A stretch of 64,000 bases of DNA from Limnohabitans planktonicus II-D5 (GCF_001270065.2 NZ_LFYT02000015.1:35931-99930); one strand, 5' to 3'; counted from the first letter of the stretch, positions 51,873 through 61,410 are shown. Numbers and translations: made by a program. Notes: generated by a model not told the origin, from the sequence alone.

Positions 51873-52870
51873 GTCGGACTCTGCGAGTGCCGACCTACAA
51901 AGTGTTCAAGGCCCAAAATTGTTGTAGCTCGGTGGTCGAAGACCCAGACATGGGCCTGTGCCTGAGGCTGAAAACTTCGGACTCTGCGAGTACCGACCTA
52001 CGATGTGTCAAAGGCTCAAAAATCTTGTAGGTCGGCGGTCGAAGACCCCGACAGGGGCCTGTGCCTCAGGCTGAAAACGTCGGACTCTGCGAGTGCCGAC
52101 CTACGAAGTGCCAAAGGCTCAAAAATCTTGTAGGTCGGCGGTCGAAGACCCCGACATGGGCCTGTGCCTCAGGCTGAAATCGTCGGACTCTGCGAGTGCC
52201 GACCTACGATGTGTCAAAGACTCCAAATCTTGTAGGTCGGCGGTCGAAGACCCCGACATGGGCCTGTGCCTCAGGCTGAAAATGTCGGACTCTGCGAGTG
52301 CCGACCTGCGATGTGTCAAAGGCTCAAAAATCTTGTAGGTCGGCGGTCGAAGACCCCGACATCAGCCTGCGCCTCAGGCTGAAAACGTCGGACTCTGCGA
52401 GTGCCGACCTGCGATGTGTCAATGGCTCAAAATTGTTGTTGGTCGGCGGTCAAAGACCCCGACATGGGCCTGTGCCTGAGGCTGAAAATGTCGGACTCTG
52501 CGAGTGCCGACCTGCGAAGTGCCAAAGGCTCAAAAATCTTGTAGGTCGGCGGTCGAAGACCCCGACATGGGCCTGTGCCTGAGGCTGAAAACGTCGGACT
52601 CTGCGAGTGCCGACCTACGATGTGTCAAAGGCTCAAAAATCTTGTAGGTCGGCGGTCGAAGACCCCGACATGGGCCTGTGCCTGAGGCTGAAAACGTCGG
52701 ACTCTGCGAGTGCCGACCTACGATGTGTCAAAGGCTCAAAAATCTTGTAGGTCGGCGGTCGAAGACCCCGACATGGGCCTGTGCCTGAGGCTGAAAACGT
52801 CGGACTCTGCGAGTGCCGACCTACGAGATGAGAAAACGTCGGACTCTGCGAGTACCGACCTACGCGATGA
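51873..52870. repeat. family A REP/BIME tandem array, 103-bp period, about ten units
   Basis: Hairpin units start at 51873, 51976, 52079, 52182, 52284, 52387, 52490, 52593, 52696 and 52799, each 102 or 103 bp apart, then a short last one at 52838. Each unit has an inverted GTAG-headed hairpin (stem ACTC/GAGT, loop GCA) and a direct one (stem GGTC/GACC, loop GAA). The 24-bp and 27-bp spacers between them are also nearly identical in all units. It fills 51761-52995 between nudB and the small ABC gene; no gene is supported in it. Confidence 0.95.
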
Positions 52871-52995
52871 CATTTCTCACACATTTCAAACTTCAGCGTG
52901 CCGGATCAATCCGATGACGCACAAGCAGGCTCACCAGGTCGTCACCCGCCAGGGTCTGTTGTCTGCTGCACACCACAAACGCTAACATCTGCGCC

Positions 52996-53640
52996 ATGCC
53001 CAAGCACACACTCTTGAACCCCGCTCACGCGACCGCGCTGCAGATCACCGACCTGTCTGGCGGCCCTGGCCCATCGCCCCTGTTTCATGCACTGAGTCTG
53101 AATGTGCCCGCAGGCGTCACTGCCGTGACCGGCGACGAAGGCACTGGCAAAACCAGCTTGCTGCGTTTGCTGGCCACCGATTTATCCCCCATCAGTGGGC
53201 GGCTTGCTACAGCCAGTGCGGCATGGCCAGATCAAGCGAGCGTTTACCGGCAGCAGGTTTTTTGGGCTGACCTGAAATCCCCCGAACACGACGACACCCT
53301 CGTACAGGCGCGCTGGGACGCATTGCGCCCCAGTTACCCGCATTGGAACGATGCGCTGCTGCAAGGACTGGTGCAAGCGCTGGACTTGACGCCACACCTG
53401 CACAAACGGCTGAACATGCTGTCTACGGGCAGCCGCCGCAAAGTCATGATCGCCGCCGCACTGGCCTCGGGCGCCACGGTGACTTTGCTGGACCAGCCCT
53501 TTGTCTCGCTGGATGTGGCGTCCATCCGCATCATCAAGGGCTTCCTGAACGAAGCCGCCACCCAGCCCAGCCGCGCCTGGATCGTGGCGGACTACGAAGC
53601 CCCCAGCGATGTCACGCTGACCAGCGTGCTGGACTTGTGA
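52996..53640 (+). CDS. small ABC-type ATP-binding protein
   Basis: A 214-residue ABC ATPase. Walker A is GDEGTGKTS near residue 45, the signature is LSTGSRRKV near 140 and Walker B is TLLDQPFVSL. The usual Glu after Walker B is replaced by Gln (LLDQP), which slows ATP hydrolysis in other ABC proteins. No permease is next to it. It resembles the short CcmA-type ATPases. The gene is flanked by the 103-bp repeat array and the convergent enoyl-CoA hydratase gene. Confidence 0.8.
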   Translation: MPKHTLLNPAHATALQITDLSGGPGPSPLFHALSLNVPAGVTAVTGDEGTGKTSLLRLLATDLSPISGRLATASAAWPDQASVYRQQVFWADLKSPEHDDTLVQARWDALRPSYPHWNDALLQGLVQALDLTPHLHKRLNMLSTGSRRKVMIAAALASGATVTLLDQPFVSLDVASIRIIKGFLNEAATQPSRAWIVADYEAPSDVTLTSVLDL

Positions 53641-53691
53641 ACCGGGTCAGGAGGCGAAGACCACGACAGTGGCTGGCACACCCGCCAGCGT

Positions 53692-54471
53692 TCAGCGGCC
53701 AGTCCAGACGGGGGGGCGTTTGTCGTTGAAGGCGGCCAGGCCTTCGCGGGCGTCTTCGGTCATGGCCAGAAGGGCGATCTGGCTTTCGGTGTAGGCAATG
53801 GCCTGGTCAAAAGACATGGCTTCAATGGCGCGCATGGCGTATTTGCCGCGCCGGATGGCGGTGGGGGACTTGTTCACGATGCGCTCGATCAGCCACTGGG
53901 TTTTGGCGTCCAGCTCTGCACTGGGCACCACATAATTGACCAGCCCCGCCTGCAGTGCCTCTTGCGCAGAAAAGGGCTCGCCGGTGAGGGCCCATTCGCG
54001 CACGGTGCGCGGTGCCACCAAGTCTTTGAGCAAGCTCATGACCTGCATGGGGAAAACGCCCACCTTGACCTCTGGCAAGCCAAACAGCGCATGGTCGGCT
54101 GCAATGGCGAAATCGGTCATGCAGGCCAGGCCCATGCCTCCGGCCATGCAGGTGCCGTTGATGCGGGCAATCAGGGGCAAGGTGGCGTTTTGCGCCTCGC
54201 GCAGCAAATCGGCATAGGCCGAATTGGGCTTGGACAGGTCAAAGTTAAAGCCCTTGCCGGGCTGCAAGTCGCCACCGGCGCAAAAGGCTTTATCGCCAGC
54301 CCCGGTCAAGACCACAGCGCGCACTTCGGGGTCGGTGTGCGCCAGACGCAGGCCATCGCGCAGGCCCTGAACCACTTCGGCATTGATGGCGTTGCGCTTG
54401 TCCGGGCGGTTGATGGTGATCCAGAAGGTGCGGCCTCTGACCTCGTGCAATACGGCTGCTGATTCGTTCAT
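53692..54471 (-). CDS. enoyl-CoA hydratase/isomerase family protein
   Basis: A 259-residue crotonase-fold enzyme. The CoA-ester oxyanion region is GAGDKAFCAGGDLQ near residue 60 and ARINGTCMAGGMGLACMTDFAIAAD near 105; the catalytic Glu region is LFGLPEVKVGVFP. In this cluster it could be the methylglutaconyl- or isohexenylglutaconyl-CoA hydratase of a leucine or terpene pathway (AtuE/LiuC type). Starts 11 bp after the carboxylase alpha gene. Confidence 0.88.
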   Translation of the reverse strand: MNESAAVLHEVRGRTFWITINRPDKRNAINAEVVQGLRDGLRLAHTDPEVRAVVLTGAGDKAFCAGGDLQPGKGFNFDLSKPNSAYADLLREAQNATLPLIARINGTCMAGGMGLACMTDFAIAADHALFGLPEVKVGVFPMQVMSLLKDLVAPRTVREWALTGEPFSAQEALQAGLVNYVVPSAELDAKTQWLIERIVNKSPTAIRRGKYAMRAIEAMSFDQAIAYTESQIALLAMTEDAREGLAAFNDKRPPVWTGR

Positions 54472-54482
54472 GGTGTGACTCC

Positions 54483-56528
54483 TTATTCAGTCTTGACAGC
54501 GGGGGCAACTAAGTCCGGCTCGATTTCGACCACCACACGGCCCGCTTGAACCTGCTCGCCCGTGGCCACAGGCAAGGCCACCACCGTGCCCGAGGCGGGC
54601 GCGGCGTGCACATGCTCCATCTTCATGGCTTCGAGCGTGACCAGGGGCTGCTTGGCCTGCACGCGCTCGCCCACCGTCACCAGCACGGCCACCACGCGGC
54701 CATTCATGCTGGCGCGCACTTTGCCATCGCCACCAGCTTCGCCCTGGCGCGCACTGGGCTGGCGCGTGCGGTCGACCACCTGATAGGGGTGCCCGGCGTG
54801 CAGCAGCCACAGGCTGTGCGCATCGCGTTCAAAAGCGACATGCTGCATGACGCGGTCCAAAATGAAGCGTGCCTCATGTGCGCCCAGCGACACCACGTCG
54901 AGGGTGTGCAGGGCATCGCCCACCCGCACATCCAAACGCTGCGACCCCGTTTGTGCCACGCTGGCCTGAATTTCCTGACCGTCGATGGCCAGGCGCATGC
55001 CCATGGGCAGGGCGTGGGTCAGGCGCTGGTCACTGTCGCCGTGCACACTCAAGCCCTGCGCGGCCTGGCCCTGCAGGCTGCGGCCTGCGGTCTGGTGCAG
55101 CAAGCCAGCGGCCACGGCCACGGCTTTGCCCTGCGCGGCCGCATCCACTTCGAGCAAGACCGCTTCATTTTGGGCAATGAAGGCCGTGGTGGCCTGGCCC
55201 GCTGCAAACTCGGGGTGGGCCAGGCATCGGCCCAAAAAGGCCTGGTTCGTGGTCACCCCCAGCGCCACCAGATCGTGCAGGGCATGCATGAGCTTGCGGC
55301 GGGCCTCTTCACGCGTTTTGCCGTGCGCAATCAGCTTGGCCACCATCGAGTCGTAATAAGGCGGGATCACAGCGCCCGAATGCAGCGCATGCTCCACGCG
55401 CACGCCCGCAGGCAACTGCCAGCGGCTCATGGTGCCGCTTTGCGGCATGAAGCCCCGGGGCACATCTTCGGCGCACAGGCGCACCTCGATGGCGTGCCCT
55501 TCAAAACCCACTTCGGCTTGCGTCAGCGGCAAGGCCTCGCCCGCCGCCACACGCAGCTGCCAGGCCACCAGGTCCAGCCCCGTGATGGCCTCGGTCACCG
55601 GGTGCTCCACCTGCAGCCGGGTGTTCATCTCCATGAAGTAGTAGTGCCCGTCCTGATCGAGCAAAAATTCCAGCGTGCCCGCGCCCTCGTAGCCAATGGC
55701 CTTCACGGCGGCCACTGCCGTGGCCCCCATGCGTTCGCGCAAGGCGGCGTCCACCGCCGGGGACGGCGCTTCTTCCACCAGTTTTTGGTGGCGTCGCTGC
55801 ACCGAACAATCGCGCTCGCCCAGGTGGATGGCGTTGCCGTGGCGGTCGGCAAAGACCTGGATTTCAATGTGGCGCGGCTGCACAATGGCCCGCTCCAGGA
55901 TCACGGTGGCATCGCCAAAGGCGTTGAGCGCTTCGGACTGGGCGCTGCGCAAATGCTCGGCAAAGTCCTGCGCCTGCGTGACCAAACGCATGCCGCGCCC
56001 GCCGCCGCCTGCCGTGGCCTTGATCATCACCGGGTAACCCAGTTGCGCGGCCTGCTCGGCCAGGTGCTGCGCACTTTGGTCAGCCCCTTGGTAGCCCTCA
56101 ATGCAGGGCACACCGGCCGCCAACATGAGCCGCTTGGCGCCCGCCTTGTCGCCCATGGCCCGGATGGCTTCGGGCGAGGGGCCAATGAAGACCAGCCCGG
56201 CCTCGCGGCAAGCGGCTGCAAAGTCCTCGTTTTCAGCCAAAAAACCATAGCCGGGGTGTATGGCATCGGCCCCGCACAGCCGGGCCGCTTCGATGATGGC
56301 CGGGATGTTCAGGTACGACTGCGCGGGCAAAGGCTCGCCAATGCACACCGCCTCGTCGGCCGCCTGCACATGGCTGGCCTGGGCGTCGGCCGTGGAATAC
56401 ACCGCCACCGTGCGGTAACCCAGCGCTCGCGCCGAGCGCATCACCCGCAGCGCAATCTCGCCCCGGTTGGCAACGAGAACCTTGTGAAAGGGTGTGAAAG
56501 GTGGCGTGTCTGGTGACATGGTGTGCAT
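54483..56528 (-). CDS. acyl-CoA carboxylase alpha subunit (biotin carboxylase + BCCP)
   Basis: A 681-residue biotin-dependent carboxylase subunit. The biotin carboxylase domain spans residues 15-460 (KVLVANRGEIALRVMR; ATP-grasp GGGGRGMR near 170; EMNTRLQVEHPVTE near 305) and the biotinyl-lysine is in EAMKMEHV near 635, close to the C-terminus. It pairs with the carboxyltransferase subunit 62 bp upstream. Methylcrotonyl-CoA or geranyl-CoA carboxylase is likely from context; propionyl-CoA is less likely. Confidence 0.9.
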   Translation of the reverse strand: MHTMSPDTPPFTPFHKVLVANRGEIALRVMRSARALGYRTVAVYSTADAQASHVQAADEAVCIGEPLPAQSYLNIPAIIEAARLCGADAIHPGYGFLAENEDFAAACREAGLVFIGPSPEAIRAMGDKAGAKRLMLAAGVPCIEGYQGADQSAQHLAEQAAQLGYPVMIKATAGGGGRGMRLVTQAQDFAEHLRSAQSEALNAFGDATVILERAIVQPRHIEIQVFADRHGNAIHLGERDCSVQRRHQKLVEEAPSPAVDAALRERMGATAVAAVKAIGYEGAGTLEFLLDQDGHYYFMEMNTRLQVEHPVTEAITGLDLVAWQLRVAAGEALPLTQAEVGFEGHAIEVRLCAEDVPRGFMPQSGTMSRWQLPAGVRVEHALHSGAVIPPYYDSMVAKLIAHGKTREEARRKLMHALHDLVALGVTTNQAFLGRCLAHPEFAAGQATTAFIAQNEAVLLEVDAAAQGKAVAVAAGLLHQTAGRSLQGQAAQGLSVHGDSDQRLTHALPMGMRLAIDGQEIQASVAQTGSQRLDVRVGDALHTLDVVSLGAHEARFILDRVMQHVAFERDAHSLWLLHAGHPYQVVDRTRQPSARQGEAGGDGKVRASMNGRVVAVLVTVGERVQAKQPLVTLEAMKMEHVHAAPASGTVVALPVATGEQVQAGRVVVEIEPDLVAPAVKTE

Positions 56529-56590
56529 TCGTTGAAAAAGAGGGCGTAAATGGGCCAGGCCATCAAGGACGGACCGTCAAAGACCAGCCA

Positions 56591-58210
56591 TCAAGGACGG
56601 GCCACAGAGAACTGCATTTTTTGCGGCTCACGGGCTTCGGCTTCGCGGCAAACGGCCAGCACTTTGGACAAGACGGCGCGGGTGTCGCGGGGGTCGATGA
56701 CGCCGTCGTCCAGCAGCAAGGCGCTGGTGGTGAACACGCTCATCTGGCTGTCAAAGCGCTCGACGATGCGGCGGCTCATTTCGTCGAGCTTGGCTTCGTC
56801 CACCTCGCCTTTGCGGCGCATGCCCGCTTCGGTCACGATGCGCATGGTGCCTGCGGCCTGCTCTCCGCCCATGACGGCGGTCTTGGCATTGGGCCAGCTG
56901 AAGCAAAAGCGCGGATGGAACCCCCGGCCACACATGCCGTAATTGCCCGCCCCGAACGAGGCACCGCAATACAGGGTGATTTGCGGCACCGTGGCATTGG
57001 TCACGGCCTGGATCATCTTGGAGCCGTGCTTGATGATGCCCGCCTCTTCGTAAGCGCGGCCCACCATGAAGCCGGTGGTGTTGTTCAGGTAAATGATGGG
57101 CGTGCGTGACTGGCAGCAAGCCTGGATGAAGTGGGTGGCCTTGGTGGCACCGGCCGGGTCGATCGGGCCGTTGTTGGTGATCACGCCCACCGGCCAGCCT
57201 TCGATCTTGAAATGCCCACACACCGTGGCGCTGCCGTAGTTTTCGCCAAACTCCAGAAACTCAGAATCATCAGCAATGCGGGCAATCACCTGGCGCATGT
57301 CCACAGGCCGTTTGTGGTCTGCGGGCATGATGCCCAGCAGTTCCTCGGCGTCGTAGCGCGGCGGCTTGAAGCGGCGCGGTGCCTCCACCGGCATGCCCCG
57401 GTGCCAGTCGATCTGCCCCATGATTTCGCGGGCAATGCGCAGGCCATCGCGGTCGTCTTCGGCCAGGTAGTCGCCCAGGCCCGAGATGCTGGTGTGCATG
57501 ACAGCGCCACCCAACTCCTCTTCAGTGGCGACCTCGCCCGTGGCCGCTTTGAGCAGCGGCGGCCCGGCCAAAAAGGCCCGCGAGCGACCACGCACCAGGA
57601 TGATGTAGTCCGACAAGCCCGTCTGGTACGCCCCACCGGCGGTGGACGAGCCATGGGTCACCGTGACCACGGGCAGCCCGGCCGCAGACATGCGCGCCAG
57701 GTTGCGAAAGGAATTGCCGCCGCGCACAAAATCTTCGACCCGGTACGTCATCAGGTTGGCTCCGGCGCTTTCAACCAGTTGCACATAAGGCAGCTTGTTG
57801 TCCAGGGCGATTTCCTGCACCCGCAGCAATTTGTCCAGGCCCATGGGCTGCAAGGCACCGGCGTCAATGCCCGAGTCGGACGCCAGCACCATGCAGCGGA
57901 TGCCGCTGACAAAACCGATGCCCGCAATCACCCCGCCCCCCGGCACACTGCGAGCCAAATCGGGCGTGTCCAGGCCCAGACCGGCCAGGGTCGACAGCTC
58001 CAGAAAAGGTGCCCCCGGGTCCAGCAGCAGGGCCAGCCGTTCACGCGGCAAAAGCTGCTGGCGCTTTTCAAAACGCTCACGCGAGGCGGCCGATTTGGTG
58101 TGTGTGCGCTGCTCATAAGCGCGCACCTGCGCCAGCAGCGCCAGCATCTGCTCGCGGTTGGCCACAAAGGCAGGACTGCTGACGGAGACGGTGGACTCAA
58201 TGTGTGCCAT
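56591..58210 (-). CDS. acyl-CoA carboxylase beta subunit (carboxyltransferase)
   Basis: A 539-residue carboxyltransferase that moves CO2 from biotin to an acyl-CoA. SRERFEKRQQLLPRERLALLLD, GGAYQTGLSDYIILVRGRSR, ITNNGPIDPAGATKATHFIQ, LNNTTGFMVG and CGASFGAGNYGMCGRGFHP are the typical MccB/GccB blocks. ATG 58210 is chosen. It works with the biotin-carrying subunit encoded next. The substrate, 3-methylcrotonyl-CoA or geranyl-CoA, cannot be decided by eye. Confidence 0.9.
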   Translation of the reverse strand: MAHIESTVSVSSPAFVANREQMLALLAQVRAYEQRTHTKSAASRERFEKRQQLLPRERLALLLDPGAPFLELSTLAGLGLDTPDLARSVPGGGVIAGIGFVSGIRCMVLASDSGIDAGALQPMGLDKLLRVQEIALDNKLPYVQLVESAGANLMTYRVEDFVRGGNSFRNLARMSAAGLPVVTVTHGSSTAGGAYQTGLSDYIILVRGRSRAFLAGPPLLKAATGEVATEEELGGAVMHTSISGLGDYLAEDDRDGLRIAREIMGQIDWHRGMPVEAPRRFKPPRYDAEELLGIMPADHKRPVDMRQVIARIADDSEFLEFGENYGSATVCGHFKIEGWPVGVITNNGPIDPAGATKATHFIQACCQSRTPIIYLNNTTGFMVGRAYEEAGIIKHGSKMIQAVTNATVPQITLYCGASFGAGNYGMCGRGFHPRFCFSWPNAKTAVMGGEQAAGTMRIVTEAGMRRKGEVDEAKLDEMSRRIVERFDSQMSVFTTSALLLDDGVIDPRDTRAVLSKVLAVCREAEAREPQKMQFSVARP

Positions 58211-58297
58211 GTCGAAAACTTTCACCAATCGGAAACATCAAAATGTGCGGACCACTCGCGGTGGTGCGCCTGGGAAACAAGCATAGTGAATGGGGCA

Positions 58298-59212
58298 TCA
58301 CGACTCTTGCGAGAACTGGCTGATACGCCACTTCTGGATCAGTTGCGCAGGCTGGTAACTGAGCTTGGTGCGCCGAAAATTGGCCAGCCCCATGTCTTGC
58401 TCGAAGTTGAGCCATTGCACAGGCCCCGGCGCTGTCAGGGCAAAGTGGTGAAACATGTACTGGGCCATGCCCTTGCAGTTCACCAAGGCCTTGGCAAAGC
58501 GCACCACCACCACGCCCGGCTGCACGGTTTCGGCCAGTAAAAAACCGGCGGGCTGCGCGTCAGCCCAGTACACAAAACCGCTCAAGCCCAGCTGCGACGC
58601 CAGCGCCAGCGCTTCGCGGCAGGGCAGATCATCGGCCGCGCCTGCGGCTTTGCCTTTGTCACCCAGCCAGCCTTGCAAGACCTGCAGGGCATCGCCTTGC
58701 AGCGCCAGGGTGTAGGGCTGCGCCGTCACGCAGTGCAGGGCCTGCAACTGGGCCATCAGGTTGCGCTTTTTTTGCAGCAGTCGCCCGGGGTAGCGGCGAA
58801 ACTGCTCGGCACTGTAGAGGTAGTCGGCATCGTCACGCTGCGTCTCGATGCGGTAGCGCGCCGGGTCGAAGTGCCCCGCCTCGCGCGCGCTCAAGGGATA
58901 CAGGCAGGCAAAGCGGGCCAGCAAGGCATCGACCACCTCGGCGCTCGCTTCGCGCACATCAAACAAGGGCAAGGCATGGCGCTGGCCGTCGTAGCTCTGG
59001 CCGCTGATGCAGGGCCAGGGACCGGCGTGGTAACGGTAGTCGTGGGGCCGTCTGAACAGCCAGAGATTGCTGTAAGACAGATCAGCCAGGGCGTGCTCAC
59101 CCAAGCCTGCCAGCCGCTGTGCCAAGCGGGGTGCCAGCGCAGGCGCCAGATCCAGCGCCAGCGCCTGGCCTGGCAGGCACAGGCCGCCCAGGGGATCAGC
59201 GGCTTTGGCCAC
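58298..59212 (-). CDS. DUF2156 (phosphatidylglycerol lysyltransferase C-domain-like) protein
   Basis: A soluble GNAT-fold DUF2156 protein of about 304 residues: LSYSNLWLFRRPHDYRY at the start, DADYLYSAEQFRRYPGRLLQKKRNL in the middle, and WLNFEQDMGLANFRRTKLSYQP at the end, the hallmark of the LPG-synthase C-terminal domain. The start is uncertain: GTG 59212 overlaps the stop of the upstream gene and has GAGGGG before it; TTG 59263 is an alternative. It is unusual inside an acyl-CoA catabolic cluster; no membrane part is present. Confidence 0.78.
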   Translation of the reverse strand: MAKAADPLGGLCLPGQALALDLAPALAPRLAQRLAGLGEHALADLSYSNLWLFRRPHDYRYHAGPWPCISGQSYDGQRHALPLFDVREASAEVVDALLARFACLYPLSAREAGHFDPARYRIETQRDDADYLYSAEQFRRYPGRLLQKKRNLMAQLQALHCVTAQPYTLALQGDALQVLQGWLGDKGKAAGAADDLPCREALALASQLGLSGFVYWADAQPAGFLLAETVQPGVVVVRFAKALVNCKGMAQYMFHHFALTAPGPVQWLNFEQDMGLANFRRTKLSYQPAQLIQKWRISQFSQES

Positions 59213-59996
59213 GCACCCCTCGCGCGGGACCGTCGGCCGGGGGACCGGCAAAACATTGGGCAATCAGGGTCCATTGCTCGGCCCCTGCCCCCGCCCAACG
59301 CAAGGCGGTGTCGTCCCGGTGACGCCGCTGCGTCACGAGCAATGCCAGGTCCATGGCAGGCCCGGTCACCCAGTCGGTCGCAGAAGGATCACCCCAGGTC
59401 CAGTGGCTGCCATCGGGTGCCACCACATCCACATGCGGCGCAGGCTGGGGCACCGGCAAGCCCCGGTTGACAAAGGTCCAGCCGTAGGTGCCCACCCCCA
59501 GATGCAGGATGTGGCGCAGCCCCGGGCTCGCCCCGCGTGTGCGGCCCAGCGCATCCCAGATGTCCTGGCCGTGGGCCCAGGTTTCCATCAGGCGTGCCGT
59601 GGCAAAGGATCGAGCGCTCATGTCGGGGCCATACCAGGGCAGTCGCGCCTTGGGGTCCAGCGGCGCCAGTGCCGCCACCAGCGCTTCGTGGCGCTGGCGC
59701 CACAGGGCCAGCAAAGCAGGCCCCGACAGATGGCCGAAATGTTCACGGGCCACCCCACTGATCGGGTCACCCCGCAGCATCAGCCGGACCAGCTTGGGCA
59801 TGTCCTTGGCAAATTGGCCCTGATCGGTGACCGCTTGCAGCGCGGTTTCATCGAAATACGCCAGATGGGCAATTTCGTCCCAAGGCGTCCAGTCATAAAA
59901 GTCGGTGCGCATTTGCCACTGCGCGGGGGTCAGGGTTTCGCACAGATCGGCCAGTGCGCGGTATTCACCCAGCAGGTCTTCAGAGCTTGATTGCAT
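59196..59996 (-). CDS. TIGR03084-family metal-binding (DinB/mycothiol-maleylpyruvate isomerase-like) protein
   Basis: A 266-residue protein starting at ATG 59996 (MQSSSEDLLGEYRALADLCETLT). DFYDWTPWDEIAHLAYFDETAL gives the metal-binding His of the DinB-like four-helix fold and RLMETWAHGQDIWDALG the second His. It matches the uncharacterised TIGR03084 family, found with AtuA-like and acyl-CoA dehydrogenase genes. Starts 14 bp after the acyl-CoA dehydrogenase. Confidence 0.82.
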   Translation of the reverse strand: MQSSSEDLLGEYRALADLCETLTPAQWQMRTDFYDWTPWDEIAHLAYFDETALQAVTDQGQFAKDMPKLVRLMLRGDPISGVAREHFGHLSGPALLALWRQRHEALVAALAPLDPKARLPWYGPDMSARSFATARLMETWAHGQDIWDALGRTRGASPGLRHILHLGVGTYGWTFVNRGLPVPQPAPHVDVVAPDGSHWTWGDPSATDWVTGPAMDLALLVTQRRHRDDTALRWAGAGAEQWTLIAQCFAGPPADGPARGVRGQSR

Positions 59997-60010
59997 GGGG
60001 GTCCTTGGCC

Positions 60011-61180
60011 TCAAATGCCCAGCTGCCGGGCAGCCAGGTCTTTCATGATTTCTTCCGAGCCGCCGCCGATCATCATGACCTTGACCTCGCGGTAAATGCG
60101 CTCGCTGCGGGTGCCGCGCATGAAGCCCATGCCGCCCAGAATTTGCACCGCTTGGTCGGCGCAAAACTGCATGGCCTGGGTAGACAAAATTTTGGCCATG
60201 CAGGTGCGAGCCACCAGATGAGCGGAGTCACCATGGTGGTGCTCCACCTGCCAGGCCAGCTCGTACACCAGGCTGCGGGCCGCCTCGATCTTCATGGCCA
60301 TGTCCACCAGTTTGTGGCGAATCACCTGACGCTGCGACAGCGGCTGGCCAAAGGTCTGGCGTTCACGCGCCCAATCGGTGGCTTCTTGCAGGCACACCTG
60401 GGCAAACATGCAGGCCTGCGCCGACATGCCCAGGCGTTCGCCATTGAAGTTGTTCATGAACACCTTGAAGCCCTGGTTTTCCACGCCCAGCAGATGCGCC
60501 ACCGGCACACGCACATTGTCAAAACGCAGCTGCGCCGTGTCCGAAGACCACCAACCCATCTTCTTCAAGGGCGTGCGCGTCAAACCTGGCGAATCGGCCT
60601 CGATCATCAAGGCCGAAACGCCGCCCGCACCTTGGTTGGCCGGGTCGGTGCGTACCGCCACCGTGAAATAGTCAGCCCGCATTCCCGAGGTGATGAAGAC
60701 TTTTTCACCGTTGACCACATAGTGGTCACCCTCAAGCACGGCCGTGGTTTTGAGCGCGGCCACGTCCGAGCCACCGCCCGGTTCGGTCACCGCCAGCGCG
60801 GCGATTTTTTCACCCGACAGCACGGCAGGCACGATGCGCTGCTGCAAAGCCTGGCTGCCATAGCGGGCAATCGGGGGCAGGCTAATCGTGTGCGAGAGCA
60901 GCGAAGCCGACACGCCACCGCTGCCCGAACGCGCCATTTCTTCGGCCGTGATGATGTGGAAAAAGAGATCGGCCGGGGTGCCGCCCAGGGCTTCGGGGTA
61001 GCCAATACCCAGCACCCCCAGGCGGGCAATGCGCTGGTACAAATCACGCGGAAAAGTCTCGGCTTCGTCCCATGCGTGGACATGGGGCGTGATTTCGCGG
61101 CTCACAAAATCACGCAGCGAGGCGCGAAATTCTTCGTGTTCTGCCGAAAAGTAATGGGGCAATGAAGGTGTGTCCAGCAT
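60011..61180 (-). CDS. acyl-CoA dehydrogenase
   Basis: A 389-residue FAD enzyme that introduces the 2,3-double bond into an acyl-CoA. Visible are LAVTEPGGGSDVAALKT (FAD/substrate loop near residue 130), GWWSSDTAQLRFDNVRVP, QTFGQPLSQRQVIRHKL, and the C-terminal ILGGMGFMRGTRSERIYREVKVMMI with the catalytic Glu region. ATG 61180 (MLDTPSLPHYF) gives the common N-terminus; ATG 61216 is an alternative. First gene of the leftward cluster, divergent from the AtuA-like gene. Citronellyl-, isovaleryl- or similar branched acyl-CoA is inferred. Confidence 0.9.
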   Translation of the reverse strand: MLDTPSLPHYFSAEHEEFRASLRDFVSREITPHVHAWDEAETFPRDLYQRIARLGVLGIGYPEALGGTPADLFFHIITAEEMARSGSGGVSASLLSHTISLPPIARYGSQALQQRIVPAVLSGEKIAALAVTEPGGGSDVAALKTTAVLEGDHYVVNGEKVFITSGMRADYFTVAVRTDPANQGAGGVSALMIEADSPGLTRTPLKKMGWWSSDTAQLRFDNVRVPVAHLLGVENQGFKVFMNNFNGERLGMSAQACMFAQVCLQEATDWARERQTFGQPLSQRQVIRHKLVDMAMKIEAARSLVYELAWQVEHHHGDSAHLVARTCMAKILSTQAMQFCADQAVQILGGMGFMRGTRSERIYREVKVMMIGGGSEEIMKDLAARQLGI

Positions 61181-61335
61181 GGCTTGGGCGTGATGAGTTG
61201 AAAACAGGTGCAGCATAAACACGGGTGGCTGAACGTCTTGTGCGAACTGGTTGCTCCCTGTGCTTGTCATGGTCCGAGGCCACCTTGCACCCAGCCCGCC
61301 CCCTTTACTGTCGCCAGGGTGCCAGCATGTCCCTC

Positions 61336-61410
61336 GTAGGTCGGCGGCTTCAGCCCCGACATGCGGCCTACTCCGAAGCGGGCATTGTCGGAGCTGAAGC
61401 ACCGTAAGCG
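61336..61410. repeat. diverged family A REP pair
   Basis: GTAGGTCGGC heads a hairpin with stem GGCT/AGCC (loop TC) ending in CCCCGAC at 61360, followed by a degenerate inverse copy near 61387-61407. The stem bases differ from the ACTC and GGTC versions on both sides together, so pairing is kept. Confidence 0.7.

Noticed and set aside
51873..52870. CRISPR-like regular array
   Set aside because: Both the repeats and the spacers are nearly identical between units, the period is 103 bp and each unit has two inverted hairpins. No cas gene is present. This is a tandem REP/BIME array.
54546..56516. Long plus-strand open frame of 656 codons opposite the carboxylase alpha gene
   Set aside because: Same reason: antisense of a gene with clear ATP-grasp and biotin motifs. 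The translation is low-complexity, His- and Arg-rich.
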